A stretch of DNA of 64,000 bases. Origin: Alphaproteobacteria bacterium (GTDB taxonomy: Bacteria > Pseudomonadota > Alphaproteobacteria > Rhodospirillales > WMHbin7). The DNA lies in NCBI GenBank assembly GCA_015231795.1, contig JADGAX010000003.1:124001-188000 (forward strand), in the 5' to 3' direction. The notes beneath the pieces were generated by a model. The model did not search any database. It was given only the letters and a program-made list of their open reading frames with translations, and had not been told where the DNA came from. The position numbers and the translations under genes were made by a program. Below, in pieces: positions 43,592-53,592 of the stretch (its first letter is position 1; every line of letters begins with the position of its first letter).

Positions 43592-46216
43592 ATGACAGCG
43601 ATTGTGCCGCCCCAGCCCAAGGCTGGCCCCATCCTTCCCTTGAAGCGCGACAAAAGCACCAAGGCTTCGGTGCTGTTGACCGACAAAATCGCCGACTGGA
43701 CGATCACCATCGGCGGTTTGTTCGTCATTCTGGCCGTTGCCGGGATCATGGTTTTCCTGGTTCAGGTGGTGGTGCCCTTGTTCACCGGCGCCGAGTTGAA
43801 ATCCAGAACCGAATTTACTCTTCCGCCCGCCTCCGCACCTTCGCTTGCCCATCAGATAGACGAATTCCATACTGTTCTGGCCGAGATCGGTTCCGACGGC
43901 GCCGTCAAGCTGTCGCATGTGGGAACCGGCAAAAGCCTGGGCGGACTTGATCCGCTGTTCGATCAACCGGCCACGGCTTATGGCGCGTCGTTCGATGGCG
44001 AAGACATGATCTTCGGCTTTGCCGACGGCACGGTTCGCTTCGCCAGGCTCAGGCTGTCATCCTTGATCTTGCCGGAATCCGACCTGCCCGATGGTCTGAC
44101 GCAGCTGAACGAGCGCGATCTGACCGACGGCAAGATCGTCTATTCGAAGGTTCCCGGACACCAGATCCGCAAAACCAGCTTTTCCTTCTCCGCCGAAGAG
44201 CCGCAGGCCGTGGCCCCGCCCGGCATTGGCGTCGTCGATATCGATTATCGCGTCGGCGGCACCGACGAACGCCCGGTCAAAGCCTTCGTGGTCCGCGACA
44301 CCCAGGGCGTGGTGCATCTCAATCTGGCCGAGACGCGCACCAACATGATGACCCAGAAGACGACCACCGACGTGACGGAAGTGTCGCTTCCCGGACTGCC
44401 CCAGGGTTTCGTCACCGCCAGCCTTCTGGTCAATGACCGCGGCGATCAGGTTTACGTGGCGGGCGAAGACGGCACGGTCTATCGCTATGACGCGCGCGAC
44501 ATCCGCAGCCCCGTGCTGGCCGAAACCTTCGACTTGGTTTCCGGCCAGGCCAAACTGACCGGATTGTCCTATCTGATCGGCGAGCAGTCGCTGGTCGTGA
44601 CCGACGACCAAGGATCGGTCGACGTCTTCTTCCGCCTGCCCGCCATCGAAAGGGGCGGGAGCGACAATTTCACCTTGGTCAAGACGCACGAACTTGAGAA
44701 GCAAAAGTCTGCCATCGTCGCCCTGGTGCCCAGCCAGCGCAACAAGATGTTCTTGTCCGCCGACAAGGAAGGCCATTTGTGGCTGCGCCATTCGACCAGC
44801 GAACAAACCCTGCTGAAGCTGAGTCTGCCCGAAGGGTCGGCCCCGCTGGCCGGTCTGACCATGGCGCCCAGGGCCGACGGCGTGCTGGCGATCACCGAGG
44901 ATCGCAAGGCCATTCTGTGGCGCTTCGACGCGCCGCATCCGGAAACCACCTTCGGCTCCTTGTTCGGCAAGGTCTGGTACGAAGGCTACGAGGAGCCGTC
45001 CTATACTTGGCAGTCGTCGTCAGGAACAGACAGTTTCGAGCCGAAGCTGTCGTTGGTTCCGCTGATCTTCGGCACCTTCAAGGCGACGGTCTATTCCTTG
45101 CTGTTCGCCGTTCCCATCGCGTTGCTGGGCGCCATCTACACGTCGGAATTCGTGCATTTCAAGGTGCGCGCCGTGGTCAAGCCGGGCATGGAGATGATGG
45201 CGTCCTTGCCATCTGTGGTGCTTGGCTTCATTGCCGCCCTGGTTCTGGCGCCCATCGTTGAAACCTGGCTGGCCGCCGTGTTCCTGGGATTCATCGTGGT
45301 GCCCTTGTCGCTGTTGGTCGCCGCCTATCTGTGGCAGTTGGTGCCGGGACCCGTGGTGCGTCGTCTGGGCGGCGTGGCCAAGTTCTTGTTCATCTTCGTC
45401 GTGCTGGGCATTGGCTTCGAATTGGCCTTCCTGCTTTCCGGCCCCTTCGAGGACCTGTTCTTCGCGGGCGACATGAAGTTGTGGGCCAATGGCACCATCG
45501 GTTCCGACGCGCCTTTCCTAACCTTGATCGTTTGGCCGCTTTCCTACTTTCTGCTCGAGGCCTTGCTGGCGCGTGTCGAGGAAGCCGGAATCCTGCGCTT
45601 GTCGCCGCATGGAAACGACCTGAAGGCGGGGCTGCAATCGATGGCCCGCTGGCTGGGCGTCGCGGCCGTTTCTGGCCTTCTGGCCTGGGCGCTGGCGTCC
45701 TTGTTGTCGGGCGTCGGCGTGGGCGCCAGGGGCGGCGTGATCGACACCTATGTTCAGCGCAATACCCTGATCGTGGGATTCGCCATGGGGTTCGCTGTTA
45801 TTCCGCTGATCTACACCCTGGCCGAGGATGCGTTGAATTCGGTGCCCGAACATTTGCGGGCCGCCTCGTTGGCTTGCGGCGCCACGCCTTGGCAGACGGC
45901 GATTTCCGTCATCCTGCCCGCAGCCGTCAGCGGCGTCTTTGCCGCCGTCATGGTCGGCATGGGCCGCGCCGTGGGCGAAACCATGATCGTGGTGATGGCG
46001 GCGGGAAACACCGCCTTGATCGATTGGAACATTTTCAACGGCCTGCGGGCGCTGTCGGCCAACATCGCGGTCGAGTTGCCCGAAGCCGTGAAGGATGACA
46101 CACTTTACCGGGTGCTGTTCCTGGCGGCGCTGACGCTGTTCGCCATGACCTTCATCGTGAATACGTTGGCCGAAGTGATCCGCCAGCGGTTCCGAAAGAA
46201 GTCGGTGGCGCTATGA
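43592..46216 (+). CDS. pstC: PstC, phosphate ABC transporter permease with a large N-terminal insertion
   Basis: The 874-residue protein is far longer than the usual about 300 residues. One transmembrane helix (about residues 30-58) is followed by an approximately 425-residue soluble region, with many short strands resembling a beta-propeller (for example VAGEDGTVYRYDARD and FLSADKEGHLWLRHS). The membrane permease domain (about residues 485-870) with GTFKATVYSLLFA follows. The long form is known in some other proteobacteria. The soluble part probably faces the periplasm. pstA overlaps by ATGA. Confidence 0.92.
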   Translation: MTAIVPPQPKAGPILPLKRDKSTKASVLLTDKIADWTITIGGLFVILAVAGIMVFLVQVVVPLFTGAELKSRTEFTLPPASAPSLAHQIDEFHTVLAEIGSDGAVKLSHVGTGKSLGGLDPLFDQPATAYGASFDGEDMIFGFADGTVRFARLRLSSLILPESDLPDGLTQLNERDLTDGKIVYSKVPGHQIRKTSFSFSAEEPQAVAPPGIGVVDIDYRVGGTDERPVKAFVVRDTQGVVHLNLAETRTNMMTQKTTTDVTEVSLPGLPQGFVTASLLVNDRGDQVYVAGEDGTVYRYDARDIRSPVLAETFDLVSGQAKLTGLSYLIGEQSLVVTDDQGSVDVFFRLPAIERGGSDNFTLVKTHELEKQKSAIVALVPSQRNKMFLSADKEGHLWLRHSTSEQTLLKLSLPEGSAPLAGLTMAPRADGVLAITEDRKAILWRFDAPHPETTFGSLFGKVWYEGYEEPSYTWQSSSGTDSFEPKLSLVPLIFGTFKATVYSLLFAVPIALLGAIYTSEFVHFKVRAVVKPGMEMMASLPSVVLGFIAALVLAPIVETWLAAVFLGFIVVPLSLLVAAYLWQLVPGPVVRRLGGVAKFLFIFVVLGIGFELAFLLSGPFEDLFFAGDMKLWANGTIGSDAPFLTLIVWPLSYFLLEALLARVEEAGILRLSPHGNDLKAGLQSMARWLGVAAVSGLLAWALASLLSGVGVGARGGVIDTYVQRNTLIVGFAMGFAVIPLIYTLAEDALNSVPEHLRAASLACGATPWQTAISVILPAAVSGVFAAVMVGMGRAVGETMIVVMAAGNTALIDWNIFNGLRALSANIAVELPEAVKDDTLYRVLFLAALTLFAMTFIVNTLAEVIRQRFRKKSVAL

Positions 46217-47958
46217 ACCCGGGCGATATGTTGGAGGCCGTTGCCGTGAAATCTGTAACCCGCGTCAACCAGACCAGACGTTCCTATGAATCCTCGCTGA
46301 CCGCCAGGGGCGAACCCTTCCTGTGGGGATTTGGCGGCGCCTTGGCATTCGGCGTTTTGCTGGTGGTGGGGTTTCTGGTTCTGGTGACCTGGAACGGCGT
46401 CACCACTTTTTGGCCCAAGCCCATCCATGTCGTTACCTTGATCTCGGGCGATCTGGTGGCGGGCGAACCCACGCGCAGCGAACCCTTCAAGGTGGGCCCC
46501 GAGCGTTTGTCTGGCCTAAGCGATGCCGCCAAGGCAAGAATCGTCAAGGACGATGGCTTTGCCCATCGCGTTCTTCTGCGCACCGGAAATTTCGATCTGT
46601 ACAACGACGATTTCCGTTGGGTCGAAGACTACAAGATCGAGAAGACGGAATCGCCCCCCGGCATGTTCTTCATTGAGCGTCAGGAATGGGGCGCTTTCGT
46701 GGGCGGCATCAAGGCGCTGAACAAGAATGGCGCCACGCTTGCAGGCGACGAGTTGACGCTTGATCTGCTGCACAAGGAACATGAGGCGGCGCGTCGGCGC
46801 TTCGAAGCCATTCGCGACATCGAGAAGGGCGCCATCGGCGACGTCAATTACGAGCTGAATCAGGAACGTCTGAAAATCCGCAAGGCGGTTCTGAAATATG
46901 GCGACAACGCGCCCGAGGTGAAGGCCGTCGAGGCCGAGGTCGAGAAGGAAGCCTCCGTCCTTAAGGGACGTTTCGAAGTCTTGGCCGCCAAGGCCCAGGA
47001 GATCAAGGACGAGGACGCCAAGGTCCAGGTCGTTCTGGCCGACATCAACGGAACGGAAAAGATCATGCCCTTGTCGCTGATCGTCCGTTTCTATCCGGCC
47101 AATGAATTGTCGGCGCTGGGCAAGGTTGGCGTCTATCTGTCGCGCTGGGCCGAATTCCTGACCGGCGATCCGCGCGAGGCCAATACCGAAGGCGGCGTGT
47201 TGCCCGCCATTTTCGGCACTTTCGTCATGACGCTGCTGATGGTGGTGGTGGTGGCTCCCTTTGGCGTGCTGACCGCGCTTTATCTGCGTGAATACGCCAA
47301 GCAGGGCAAGCTGGTGTCCATCGTGCGCATTTCCGTGAACAATCTTGCGGGCGTTCCCTCGATCGTCTACGGCGTGTTCGGCCTGGGCTTCTTCGCCTAT
47401 ATCCTGGGCGGCAGCATCGATGCGCTGTTCTATCCCGAACGTTTGCCCAATCCCACCTTCGGCACCGGCGGCCTTCTCTGGTCGTCGCTGACGCTGGCGC
47501 TGCTGACCGTTCCGGTGGTGATCGTGGCGACCGAGGAAGCCTTGGCCGCCGTGCCCAAATCGATGCGCGAGGGGTCGCTGGCTTGCGGCGCCTCCAAATG
47601 GCAGACCATCAAGAACATCGTTCTGCCCCGTGCCATGCCCGGCATCATGACCGGCCTGATCCTGGCCATGGCCAGAGGGGCGGGCGAGGTGGCCCCCTTG
47701 ATGCTGGTCGGCGTGGTGAAGTTGGCGCCCGAACTGCCGATCGACGGCTTCTGGCCCTTCATCCATCTGGAGCGCAGCTTCATGCATCTGGGCTTCCACA
47801 TCTTCGACGTGGGATTCCAGTCGCGCAATTCCGAAGCGGGCAAGCCCATGGTGTTCGTGACCACCCTGTTGCTGATCGCCCTGATTGCGGTGATGAATGC
47901 CAGCGCCGTGGTCATCCGCAATCGGCTGAAGCGTAAATTCATGGTTGGCCATTTCTAG
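46213..47958 (+). CDS. pstA: PstA, phosphate ABC transporter permease with a periplasmic coiled-coil insertion
   Basis: The 581-residue protein exceeds the usual about 290. A first helix (about residues 38-62) is followed by a soluble insertion of about 260 residues with a strong coiled coil (about 185-275, [16 protein letters not shown]-type heptads), and then the permease core (about 320-580) with [15 protein letters not shown] and the EAA-like loop [20 protein letters not shown]. The paired extension of PstC and PstA suggests that the two insertions meet in the periplasm. It overlaps pstC by ATGA. Confidence 0.92.
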   Translation: MNPGDMLEAVAVKSVTRVNQTRRSYESSLTARGEPFLWGFGGALAFGVLLVVGFLVLVTWNGVTTFWPKPIHVVTLISGDLVAGEPTRSEPFKVGPERLSGLSDAAKARIVKDDGFAHRVLLRTGNFDLYNDDFRWVEDYKIEKTESPPGMFFIERQEWGAFVGGIKALNKNGATLAGDELTLDLLHKEHEAARRRFEAIRDIEKGAIGDVNYELNQERLKIRKAVLKYGDNAPEVKAVEAEVEKEASVLKGRFEVLAAKAQEIKDEDAKVQVVLADINGTEKIMPLSLIVRFYPANELSALGKVGVYLSRWAEFLTGDPREANTEGGVLPAIFGTFVMTLLMVVVVAPFGVLTALYLREYAKQGKLVSIVRISVNNLAGVPSIVYGVFGLGFFAYILGGSIDALFYPERLPNPTFGTGGLLWSSLTLALLTVPVVIVATEEALAAVPKSMREGSLACGASKWQTIKNIVLPRAMPGIMTGLILAMARGAGEVAPLMLVGVVKLAPELPIDGFWPFIHLERSFMHLGFHIFDVGFQSRNSEAGKPMVFVTTLLLIALIAVMNASAVVIRNRLKRKFMVGHF

Positions 47959-47978
47959 GCCAGGGAGACAGGAAGATT

Positions 47979-48806
47979 ATGAACGTCATCGCCAAAAGCA
48001 ATGCCGAGTCCGAATTCGAAAGCACGGTCTATCACGTCACGCCAAGCCCCGATGGCCCGGTGATCGAGATCGACGATTTCAATCTGTGGTACGGCGCGTC
48101 GCAGGCCCTGTTCAACGTCGTCATGAACATCGAGAAGGGATTGGTGACGGCTTTGATCGGGCCTTCGGGTTGCGGCAAGTCGACGCTGTTGCGCTCGCTC
48201 AACCGCATGAACGACCTGATCGAGAATTTGACCGTTGCCGGCGGCATGAAGCTGGAAGGCCTGCCCATCTACGGACCCAAGGTCGATGTGATCGGTCTGC
48301 GCAAGCGCATGGGCATGGTGTTCCAAAAGCCCAACCCCTTTCCCAAGTCGATTTTCGAGAATGTGATCTATCCCCTGCGCGTCGATGGCGTGCGCGACGG
48401 CACGGTTCTGGCCGAAGCCTGCGAGCGCGCGCTGAAGGGATCGGCGCTGTGGGACGAGGTGAAGGATCGTCTGGACGACAACGCGCTTGGCCTGTCGGGC
48501 GGTCAGCAGCAGCGCCTGTGCATCGCCAGGGCCATCGCTTCCGACCCCGAAGTGCTGCTGATGGACGAACCCTGTTCGGCGCTCGATCCCATCGCCACCT
48601 CGAAGATCGAGGAGCTGATCGACGAGCTTAAGGGCCATTACACCATCGTCATCGTCACCCACAACATGCAGCAGGCGGCGCGTGTGTCGCAGAACACCGC
48701 CTTCATGTATCTGGGCCGCTTAATCGAATATGGCGACACCGAGGAAATCTTCACCTCGCCCAAACTGTCGCGCACCCAAGATTACGTTACCGGCCGCTTC
48801 GGCTGA
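47979..48806 (+). CDS. pstB: PstB, phosphate ABC transporter ATPase
   Basis: The 275-residue ATPase has an N-terminal extension of about 25 residues compared with standard PstB, then Walker [10 protein letters not shown], signature LSGGQQQR, Walker [13 protein letters not shown], and the switch His in [15 protein letters not shown]. It powers phosphate import by PstCA. GGGAGACAGGAAG lies upstream of the ATG. phoU follows after 13 bases. PhoU and PstB together pass the phosphate status to the PhoR/PhoB system in other bacteria. Confidence 0.96.
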   Translation: MNVIAKSNAESEFESTVYHVTPSPDGPVIEIDDFNLWYGASQALFNVVMNIEKGLVTALIGPSGCGKSTLLRSLNRMNDLIENLTVAGGMKLEGLPIYGPKVDVIGLRKRMGMVFQKPNPFPKSIFENVIYPLRVDGVRDGTVLAEACERALKGSALWDEVKDRLDDNALGLSGGQQQRLCIARAIASDPEVLLMDEPCSALDPIATSKIEELIDELKGHYTIVIVTHNMQQAARVSQNTAFMYLGRLIEYGDTEEIFTSPKLSRTQDYVTGRFG

Positions 48807-48819
48807 AAAGGAAAAGACC

Positions 48820-49532
48820 ATGGTTTCCGAGCACAGCATCAAGTCCTACGACGAAGAACTGGAGCATCTCTCCAAGGCCATCGCCCAGATGGGCGGTTTG
48901 GCGGAAGGCCAGCTTTCCAGCGCCATTCAGGCCGTCTCCAAACGAGACAGCGATCTGGCTTCGCGCGTGGTCAGCACCGACAGCAAGGTCGATGAACTGG
49001 AACAGGAAGTCGATGCGCTTTCGCTTCGCATGCTGGCCCTGCGCCAACCGGTGGCGGTCGATCTGCGGGCCATCGTATCTTCGATCAAGATCGCCAGCGA
49101 CATCGAGCGCATTGCCGATTATTCCGCCAACGTCGCCAAGCGCGCCTTGGTCTTGAATTCCATGCCGCCGGTCAAGCCGGTGTCGGCGGTGCCGCGCATG
49201 GGCCGTCTGGTTCAGGAAATCTTCAAGGAAGTTCTCGATGCCCTGATCGAGCGCGACGCCGACAAGGCGCTGGAAGTTTGGAAGCGCGACGAAGAAGTCG
49301 ACGACATGTACACCAGCATCTTTCGCGAACTGATCACCTATATGATGGAAGATCCGCGCACCATCACCGCCTGCACGCATCTTCTGTTCATCGCCAAGAA
49401 CATCGAGCGCATCGGCGACCACGCCACCAACATTGCGGAGCTGATCTATTTCCTGGTGCATGGCAAGCCCTTGAAGGGCGCTCGTCCCAAGAAGGACACG
49501 ACCACAACGCATGATTTCTCGAGCGAGGAGAC

Positions 49533-49536
<4 letters not shown>
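48820..49536 (+). CDS. phoU: PhoU, phosphate-signalling protein
   Basis: The 238-residue all-helical protein has two PhoU repeats (about residues 15-105 and 120-215). Each contains the family's metal-binding acidic patches, such as SIKIASDIERIADYSANV and LFIAKNIERIGDHATNIAE. It represses the Pho regulon when phosphate is plentiful. The ATG (48820) follows AAAAGGAAAAG. phoB overlaps by ATGA. The C-terminal 20 residues are charged and variable. Confidence 0.95.
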
Positions 49537-50224
<688 letters not shown>

Positions 50225-50225
<1 letters not shown>

Positions 50226-50782
50226 TGAATGGCTTTGCCGGAACTCTGGTTCTGGTTGTCGGCCCATCGGGAGCGGGCAAGGACAGCGTGATCGACGAGG
50301 CGCGCAAGCGGCTGATCGGCAATGGCCGGTATGTGTTCGCTGTGCGGTCGATTACGCGCGCCGCCGATGCCGGGGGCGAATTTCATGAATCCTTGACCGA
50401 GGACCAATTTGAAGCCCGCAGACAGGCGGGCGGCTTTTTGCTGTCCTGGCAGGCGCATGGCCTGTCTTACGGCATTCCCGCCGCCTATCTGCAAAAGTTG
50501 GAGCAGGGATGCATCGTGATCGCCAACGTCTCGCGCCTGTCGATCGAGGAGGCGCGGGCTAAATGCCCTGGCCGCGTGCGCGTCGTGGCCGTCACCGCCC
50601 CCAGGGATGTGCTGGCCGAGCGCTTGGCCCGACGTGGGCGCGAAACCCAGGATGAAATCCGCGAACGTCTGGCCCGTACGCCGCCCTTTATTGTGGATGG
50701 CCCTGGCGTTTGGGAATTGAAGAACGATGGCCCCTTGAAGGAAGCGGGCAACGCCTTCGCGGATTTCCTCGAGCAGCTTTGA
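50225..50782 (+). CDS. phnN: PhnN, ribose 1,5-bisphosphate phosphokinase
   Basis: The 185-residue kinase has Walker A GPSGAGKDSV and guanylate-kinase-like sequence (RSITRAADAGGEFHESLT). PhnN turns ribose 1,5-bisphosphate into PRPP and belongs to C-P lyase phosphonate catabolism. No phn genes lie nearby, so it may only salvage ribose bisphosphate or have another partner locus. It overlaps phoB by one base, so it is the last gene of the pst-pho operon and probably induced by phosphate starvation. A true guanylate kinase would be an alternative but has a different lid region. Confidence 0.85.
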
Positions 50783-50855
50783 CCGCAAAATTTCCCGAAC
50801 TCGTCACACTTCCGTTCTGAGAAGGCGATTATCTTGCGCCCAAAATCATCTAGGG

Positions 50856-51050
50856 GTGCATGTCATGAGAGAAAGTATGGCCTATCCGCTTTCCTGGCCG
50901 AAGGAAACCGTCGTCACCATCCGCTCGATTCTGTTGGATTTGGACAAGCCCATGCTGGCGGGTTGGCCGGTTTCCCTTTCGGCCCCCCTTGCCGGTTCGG
51001 ATCAATCGCTGCCCGCCAGGGTCAAACTGAGCGGCCCGCCATTGTCTTGA
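50856..51050 (+). CDS. Possible small hypothetical protein
   Basis: A 64-residue open frame begins at ATG 50856 with AGGGGTGC upstream; internal Met codons at 50865 and 50877 are alternative starts. The last has GAGAGAAAGT before it. The sequence (MAYPLSWPKETVVTIRSILL at its start) has no recognised domain. It ends 10 bases before the convergent apt stop. Coding status is uncertain; conservation in relatives would decide. Confidence 0.35.
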   Translation: MHVMRESMAYPLSWPKETVVTIRSILLDLDKPMLAGWPVSLSAPLAGSDQSLPARVKLSGPPLS

Positions 51051-51060
51051 ACGCTTTTCG

Positions 51061-51576
51061 TCAGCTGTCGTACTGAACCAGCGAGACGAAGGGCACGTCC
51101 AACTTGTCGCGGCCGTTCAGGAAGGTCAGTTCGATGATGCAGGCGGCGCCCACGACATCGGCCCCCACTTTGCGCAACAGGCTGATGGTGGCGTTCAAGG
51201 TTCCGCCGGTGGCCAACAGATCGTCCAGCACCACGACGCGGCTGCCCTTGGGGATCATGCCTTCTTGAATTTCAATGACGTCGGTGCCGTATTCCAACGC
51301 ATATTCGTGGCTGACGGTGGCGCCGGGCAATTTGCCCTTCTTGCGGGCCATCACGAAACCGCAACCCAGCTTCAGCGCCAAGGGGGCGGCGGCCAGGAAA
51401 CCCCTGGATTCGATGCCGCACAGCACGTCGGGATGAAAGGCGCGCACCTTGTTGGCCAAACGGCCCATGGTCACCTGCCAGGCGTCGGCATGGGCCAGAA
51501 GTGTGGCGATGTCATAGAACAGAATGCCGGGCTTGGGAAAATCGGGGATGCTGCGGATGTGGGCTTTGATGTCCAT
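51061..51576 (-). CDS. apt: Adenine phosphoribosyltransferase
   Basis: The 171-residue enzyme salvages adenine with PRPP to make AMP. The PRPP loop [13 protein letters not shown] is intact, and the N-terminal [14 protein letters not shown] is typical of Apt. The start was set to [14 protein letters not shown] (ATG 51576), with AGGAA 11 bases upstream; a longer reading from 51756 adds non-homologous residues. The neighbours (a small frame and a divergent TAXI protein) give no further clue. Confidence 0.95.
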   Translation of the reverse strand: MDIKAHIRSIPDFPKPGILFYDIATLLAHADAWQVTMGRLANKVRAFHPDVLCGIESRGFLAAAPLALKLGCGFVMARKKGKLPGATVSHEYALEYGTDVIEIQEGMIPKGSRVVVLDDLLATGGTLNATISLLRKVGADVVGAACIIELTFLNGRDKLDVPFVSLVQYDS

Positions 51577-51774
51577 GGGACCGGTATTCCTGAAAAAGTT
51601 GGGTCTTTCCAGGTTATAGCAAGTCTTGATCGCCATTGAAACAATCACAAGGCTGGAAAGGACAAAAAGTGGAGGCGGTCCAGGCACGGCTCGGCTATGA
51701 TCCTGGCCGCAGGACCCGATGCCTCTGGGGGGGATGGTCGTGTGTGATGACGACACCTAAAGACGAGGACGGAC

Positions 51775-52779
51775 ATGCCGCCGCGTTTTGGACAGCTGGT
51801 CATATTCATCTTTGCGATCCTGGCCGCGCTGGCCTCGCCGCTTCGGGCGCAGAATGCTGCGCCGTCGTCGTCGGCGCCCTTGAAAAACTTGATCATGGGA
51901 ACCGGCGGGGTGGTTGGCTTTTACTATCCCGTGGGCGGAGCCATCTGCCGGGTGGTCAACGCCTTGCGCACCCGCAGCGGTTATCGTTGTCTGGTCGAAA
52001 GCACAACGGGATCTCTTCACAATCTGAATGCGCTGCGTACCGGCGATCTTGACTTGGCGATGGTTCAGTCCGGCTGGGCCTATCAGGCGGTCAGGGGGGT
52101 GGGTGCCTTCGCGGTCGAGGGGGCGGGAAGCGACCTGCGCGCCCTGATGGCCTTGCACGGCGAACCTTTGACCTTGCTGGTCCGCAAGGATAGCGGCATT
52201 GCGTCGGTCTCGGACATGAAGCGGCGCAAGATCAATCTGGGCCGCAAGGGAACCGCCCAACGTCAATTGACCGAAGCGCTGTTCGACGCCATGGGCTGGA
52301 CCCTGGCCGATTTTCCCCAGGCGGTCGAACTGGAAGCCGATGACCAGATCGCCGCCTTATGTTCGGGCAAGATCGAAGCCGCGGCCTATGTCATCGCCCA
52401 TCCCATTGCCGTAGTCGAAGAGGCGATGACCCGCTGCAACGCGCGTCTGCTCGAGATTGACGCCAAAACCGTGCAGAAAGTGCATGCTGCCTATCCATTC
52501 CTGGCGCCGATGTCGATTCCTGGCGGGCTTTACGAAGGTCAGGCCAAGCCGGTTCAAACCTTTGGCATGCGCGCCCTGCTGATCACCTCGTCGCGCCTGC
52601 CGTCCAGCGCCGCCGAGGCCATCGTTTCCGGCGTGCTGGGAAATTTCGAGCGTTTCCAGCGCCTGCATCCGGCCCTGGAACTGCTGCGTCCCGACATGTT
52701 GCCCGACAGCGAACCGGTCATTCCTCTGCATGACGGCGCCAAGCGGGCCTATCGCGACAAGAAGTTGCTGGGACGCTAA
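51775..52779 (+). CDS. TAXI-family TRAP transporter solute-binding protein, no permease nearby
   Basis: The 334-residue protein has a signal peptide (residues 1-25, ending LRA) and the TAXI solute-binding fold: NLIMGTGGVVGFYYPVGGAI, then CLVESTTGSLHNLNALRTGDLDLAMVQS and VRKDSGIASVSDMKRRKINLG. It should bind a small carboxylate-type solute in the periplasm. No TRAP membrane subunit gene lies in the window, so it is an orphan here; the permease may be elsewhere or it may have a sensory role. AAGACGAGGACGGAC lies before the ATG. Confidence 0.88.
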   Translation: MPPRFGQLVIFIFAILAALASPLRAQNAAPSSSAPLKNLIMGTGGVVGFYYPVGGAICRVVNALRTRSGYRCLVESTTGSLHNLNALRTGDLDLAMVQSGWAYQAVRGVGAFAVEGAGSDLRALMALHGEPLTLLVRKDSGIASVSDMKRRKINLGRKGTAQRQLTEALFDAMGWTLADFPQAVELEADDQIAALCSGKIEAAAYVIAHPIAVVEEAMTRCNARLLEIDAKTVQKVHAAYPFLAPMSIPGGLYEGQAKPVQTFGMRALLITSSRLPSSAAEAIVSGVLGNFERFQRLHPALELLRPDMLPDSEPVIPLHDGAKRAYRDKKLLGR

Positions 52780-52793
52780 ATCAATAAAGAAAA

Positions 52794-52816
52794 CCGCCGC
52801 CTTTGGGGGGCGGCGG
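52794..52816. terminator. Bidirectional hairpin terminator between the TAXI and cytochrome genes
   Basis: CCGCCGCC (52794-52801) and GGCGGCGG (52809-52816) form an 8-bp stem. On the minus strand it is followed by TTTTCTTT, so it terminates the cytochrome transcript well. It can also stop transcripts from the TAXI gene. Confidence 0.75.
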
Positions 52817-52846
52817 CGTCCTGTTCAATTCCCGTTAGGGAAGCGA

Positions 52847-53287
52847 TTACTTGCAGTCCGGATTGCTCTTGAGAGCGGTCAGGAAAGCGGCAACCTGCTT
52901 GGCCTTGCCGGCATCGGCCAGCTTGTAGTTCATGCCGTGCTTCATCTTGGAGCCATTGGCCTTTTCCAGGAAGACCGACGGGTCGCTGACATACTCGATC
53001 ACCTTGGCTTCGTCCCAGGTGAACTTGCCCTTGGCGGCCTTCATGGCGTCGGAGTAACGGGGGAAATCTTCCAGCGTGCCAACGGGGCGGCCAATCACGG
53101 TGTGAAGGTTGGGACCCATGGCGCCAGACTTCTTGCCGGCTTCGAACGTGTGGCAAGCGGGGGCGCAAGCCTTAGCAACTTTCTGACCCTCGGCGGCGTC
53201 GCCGCTCAGGCTGCAGGCCGCCTGGGCAAGACCTGGTGCCACGGCCAGAACGGCGGCCATGGCCGTTCCCAGAACGATCTTCCTCAT
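52847..53287 (-). CDS. Periplasmic class I cytochrome c with unusual CxxxCH haem motif
   Basis: The 146-residue protein has a Sec signal peptide (residues 1-24, ending AQA) and a cytochrome c2/c550-like sequence: GDAAEGQKVAKAC, then GPNLHTVIGRPVG and EYVSDPSVFLEKANGSKM with a candidate axial Met (Met115 or Met119). The haem motif reads C41-A-P-A-C45-H46, three residues between the cysteines instead of two. The nucleotides (TGCGCCCCCGCTTGCCAC on the coding strand) confirm this. A promoter lies at 53333-53361 and a terminator at 52794-52816, so it is monocistronic. It is an electron carrier if haem is attached. Confidence 0.85.
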   Translation of the reverse strand: MRKIVLGTAMAAVLAVAPGLAQAACSLSGDAAEGQKVAKACAPACHTFEAGKKSGAMGPNLHTVIGRPVGTLEDFPRYSDAMKAAKGKFTWDEAKVIEYVSDPSVFLEKANGSKMKHGMNYKLADAGKAKQVAAFLTALKSNPDCK

Positions 53288-53592
53288 AGTTACTTCTCCC
53301 GCTGTTGAAATGGGTGGTTTAATCGGGAAGGGATTATCGATCAACATATTGACAGGCGCAAGGCCTATTAAGACTGGCCGAATGGCCCTTTCCGACGGTG
53401 ATCAATAGACCATAACATCATGGCGGGCTTAAGGCGGGTTGAGGGTGAAATATGTCGGAATCGCCATGATTCCATTTGGCTTTTGCAAAAGACCGCAATC
53501 AAAATTGACTTTCGCTCGCCAAGGGGCTGTGTCACGGTGGCCCCGGTTCGCCACATCTTGTTCGCCACTTCTTATTGGAATAGCCAGCCCAC
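53288..53592. other. 305-bp intergenic region between divergent cytochrome c and glmU
   Basis: No gene is seen. It holds the cytochrome promoter (53333-53361). On the plus strand TTGACT at 53505-53510 is a candidate -35 for glmU, but no good -10 follows, so the glmU promoter is not fixed. Confidence 0.6.
53333..53361 (-). promoter_or_regulatory. Likely sigma-70 promoter of the cytochrome c gene
   Basis: On the minus strand, TTGCGC (53361-53356) and GATAAT (53338-53333) are separated by 17 bases. The -10 ends 46 bases before the cytochrome ATG, which has GGGAGAAG in front. Confidence 0.6.

Noticed and set aside
52847-53287. A frameshift as the reason for the CxxxCH motif in the cytochrome
   Set aside because: The reading frame is open before and after the motif and the rest of the protein aligns with cytochrome c. 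A single-codon insertion remains possible but not a frameshift.
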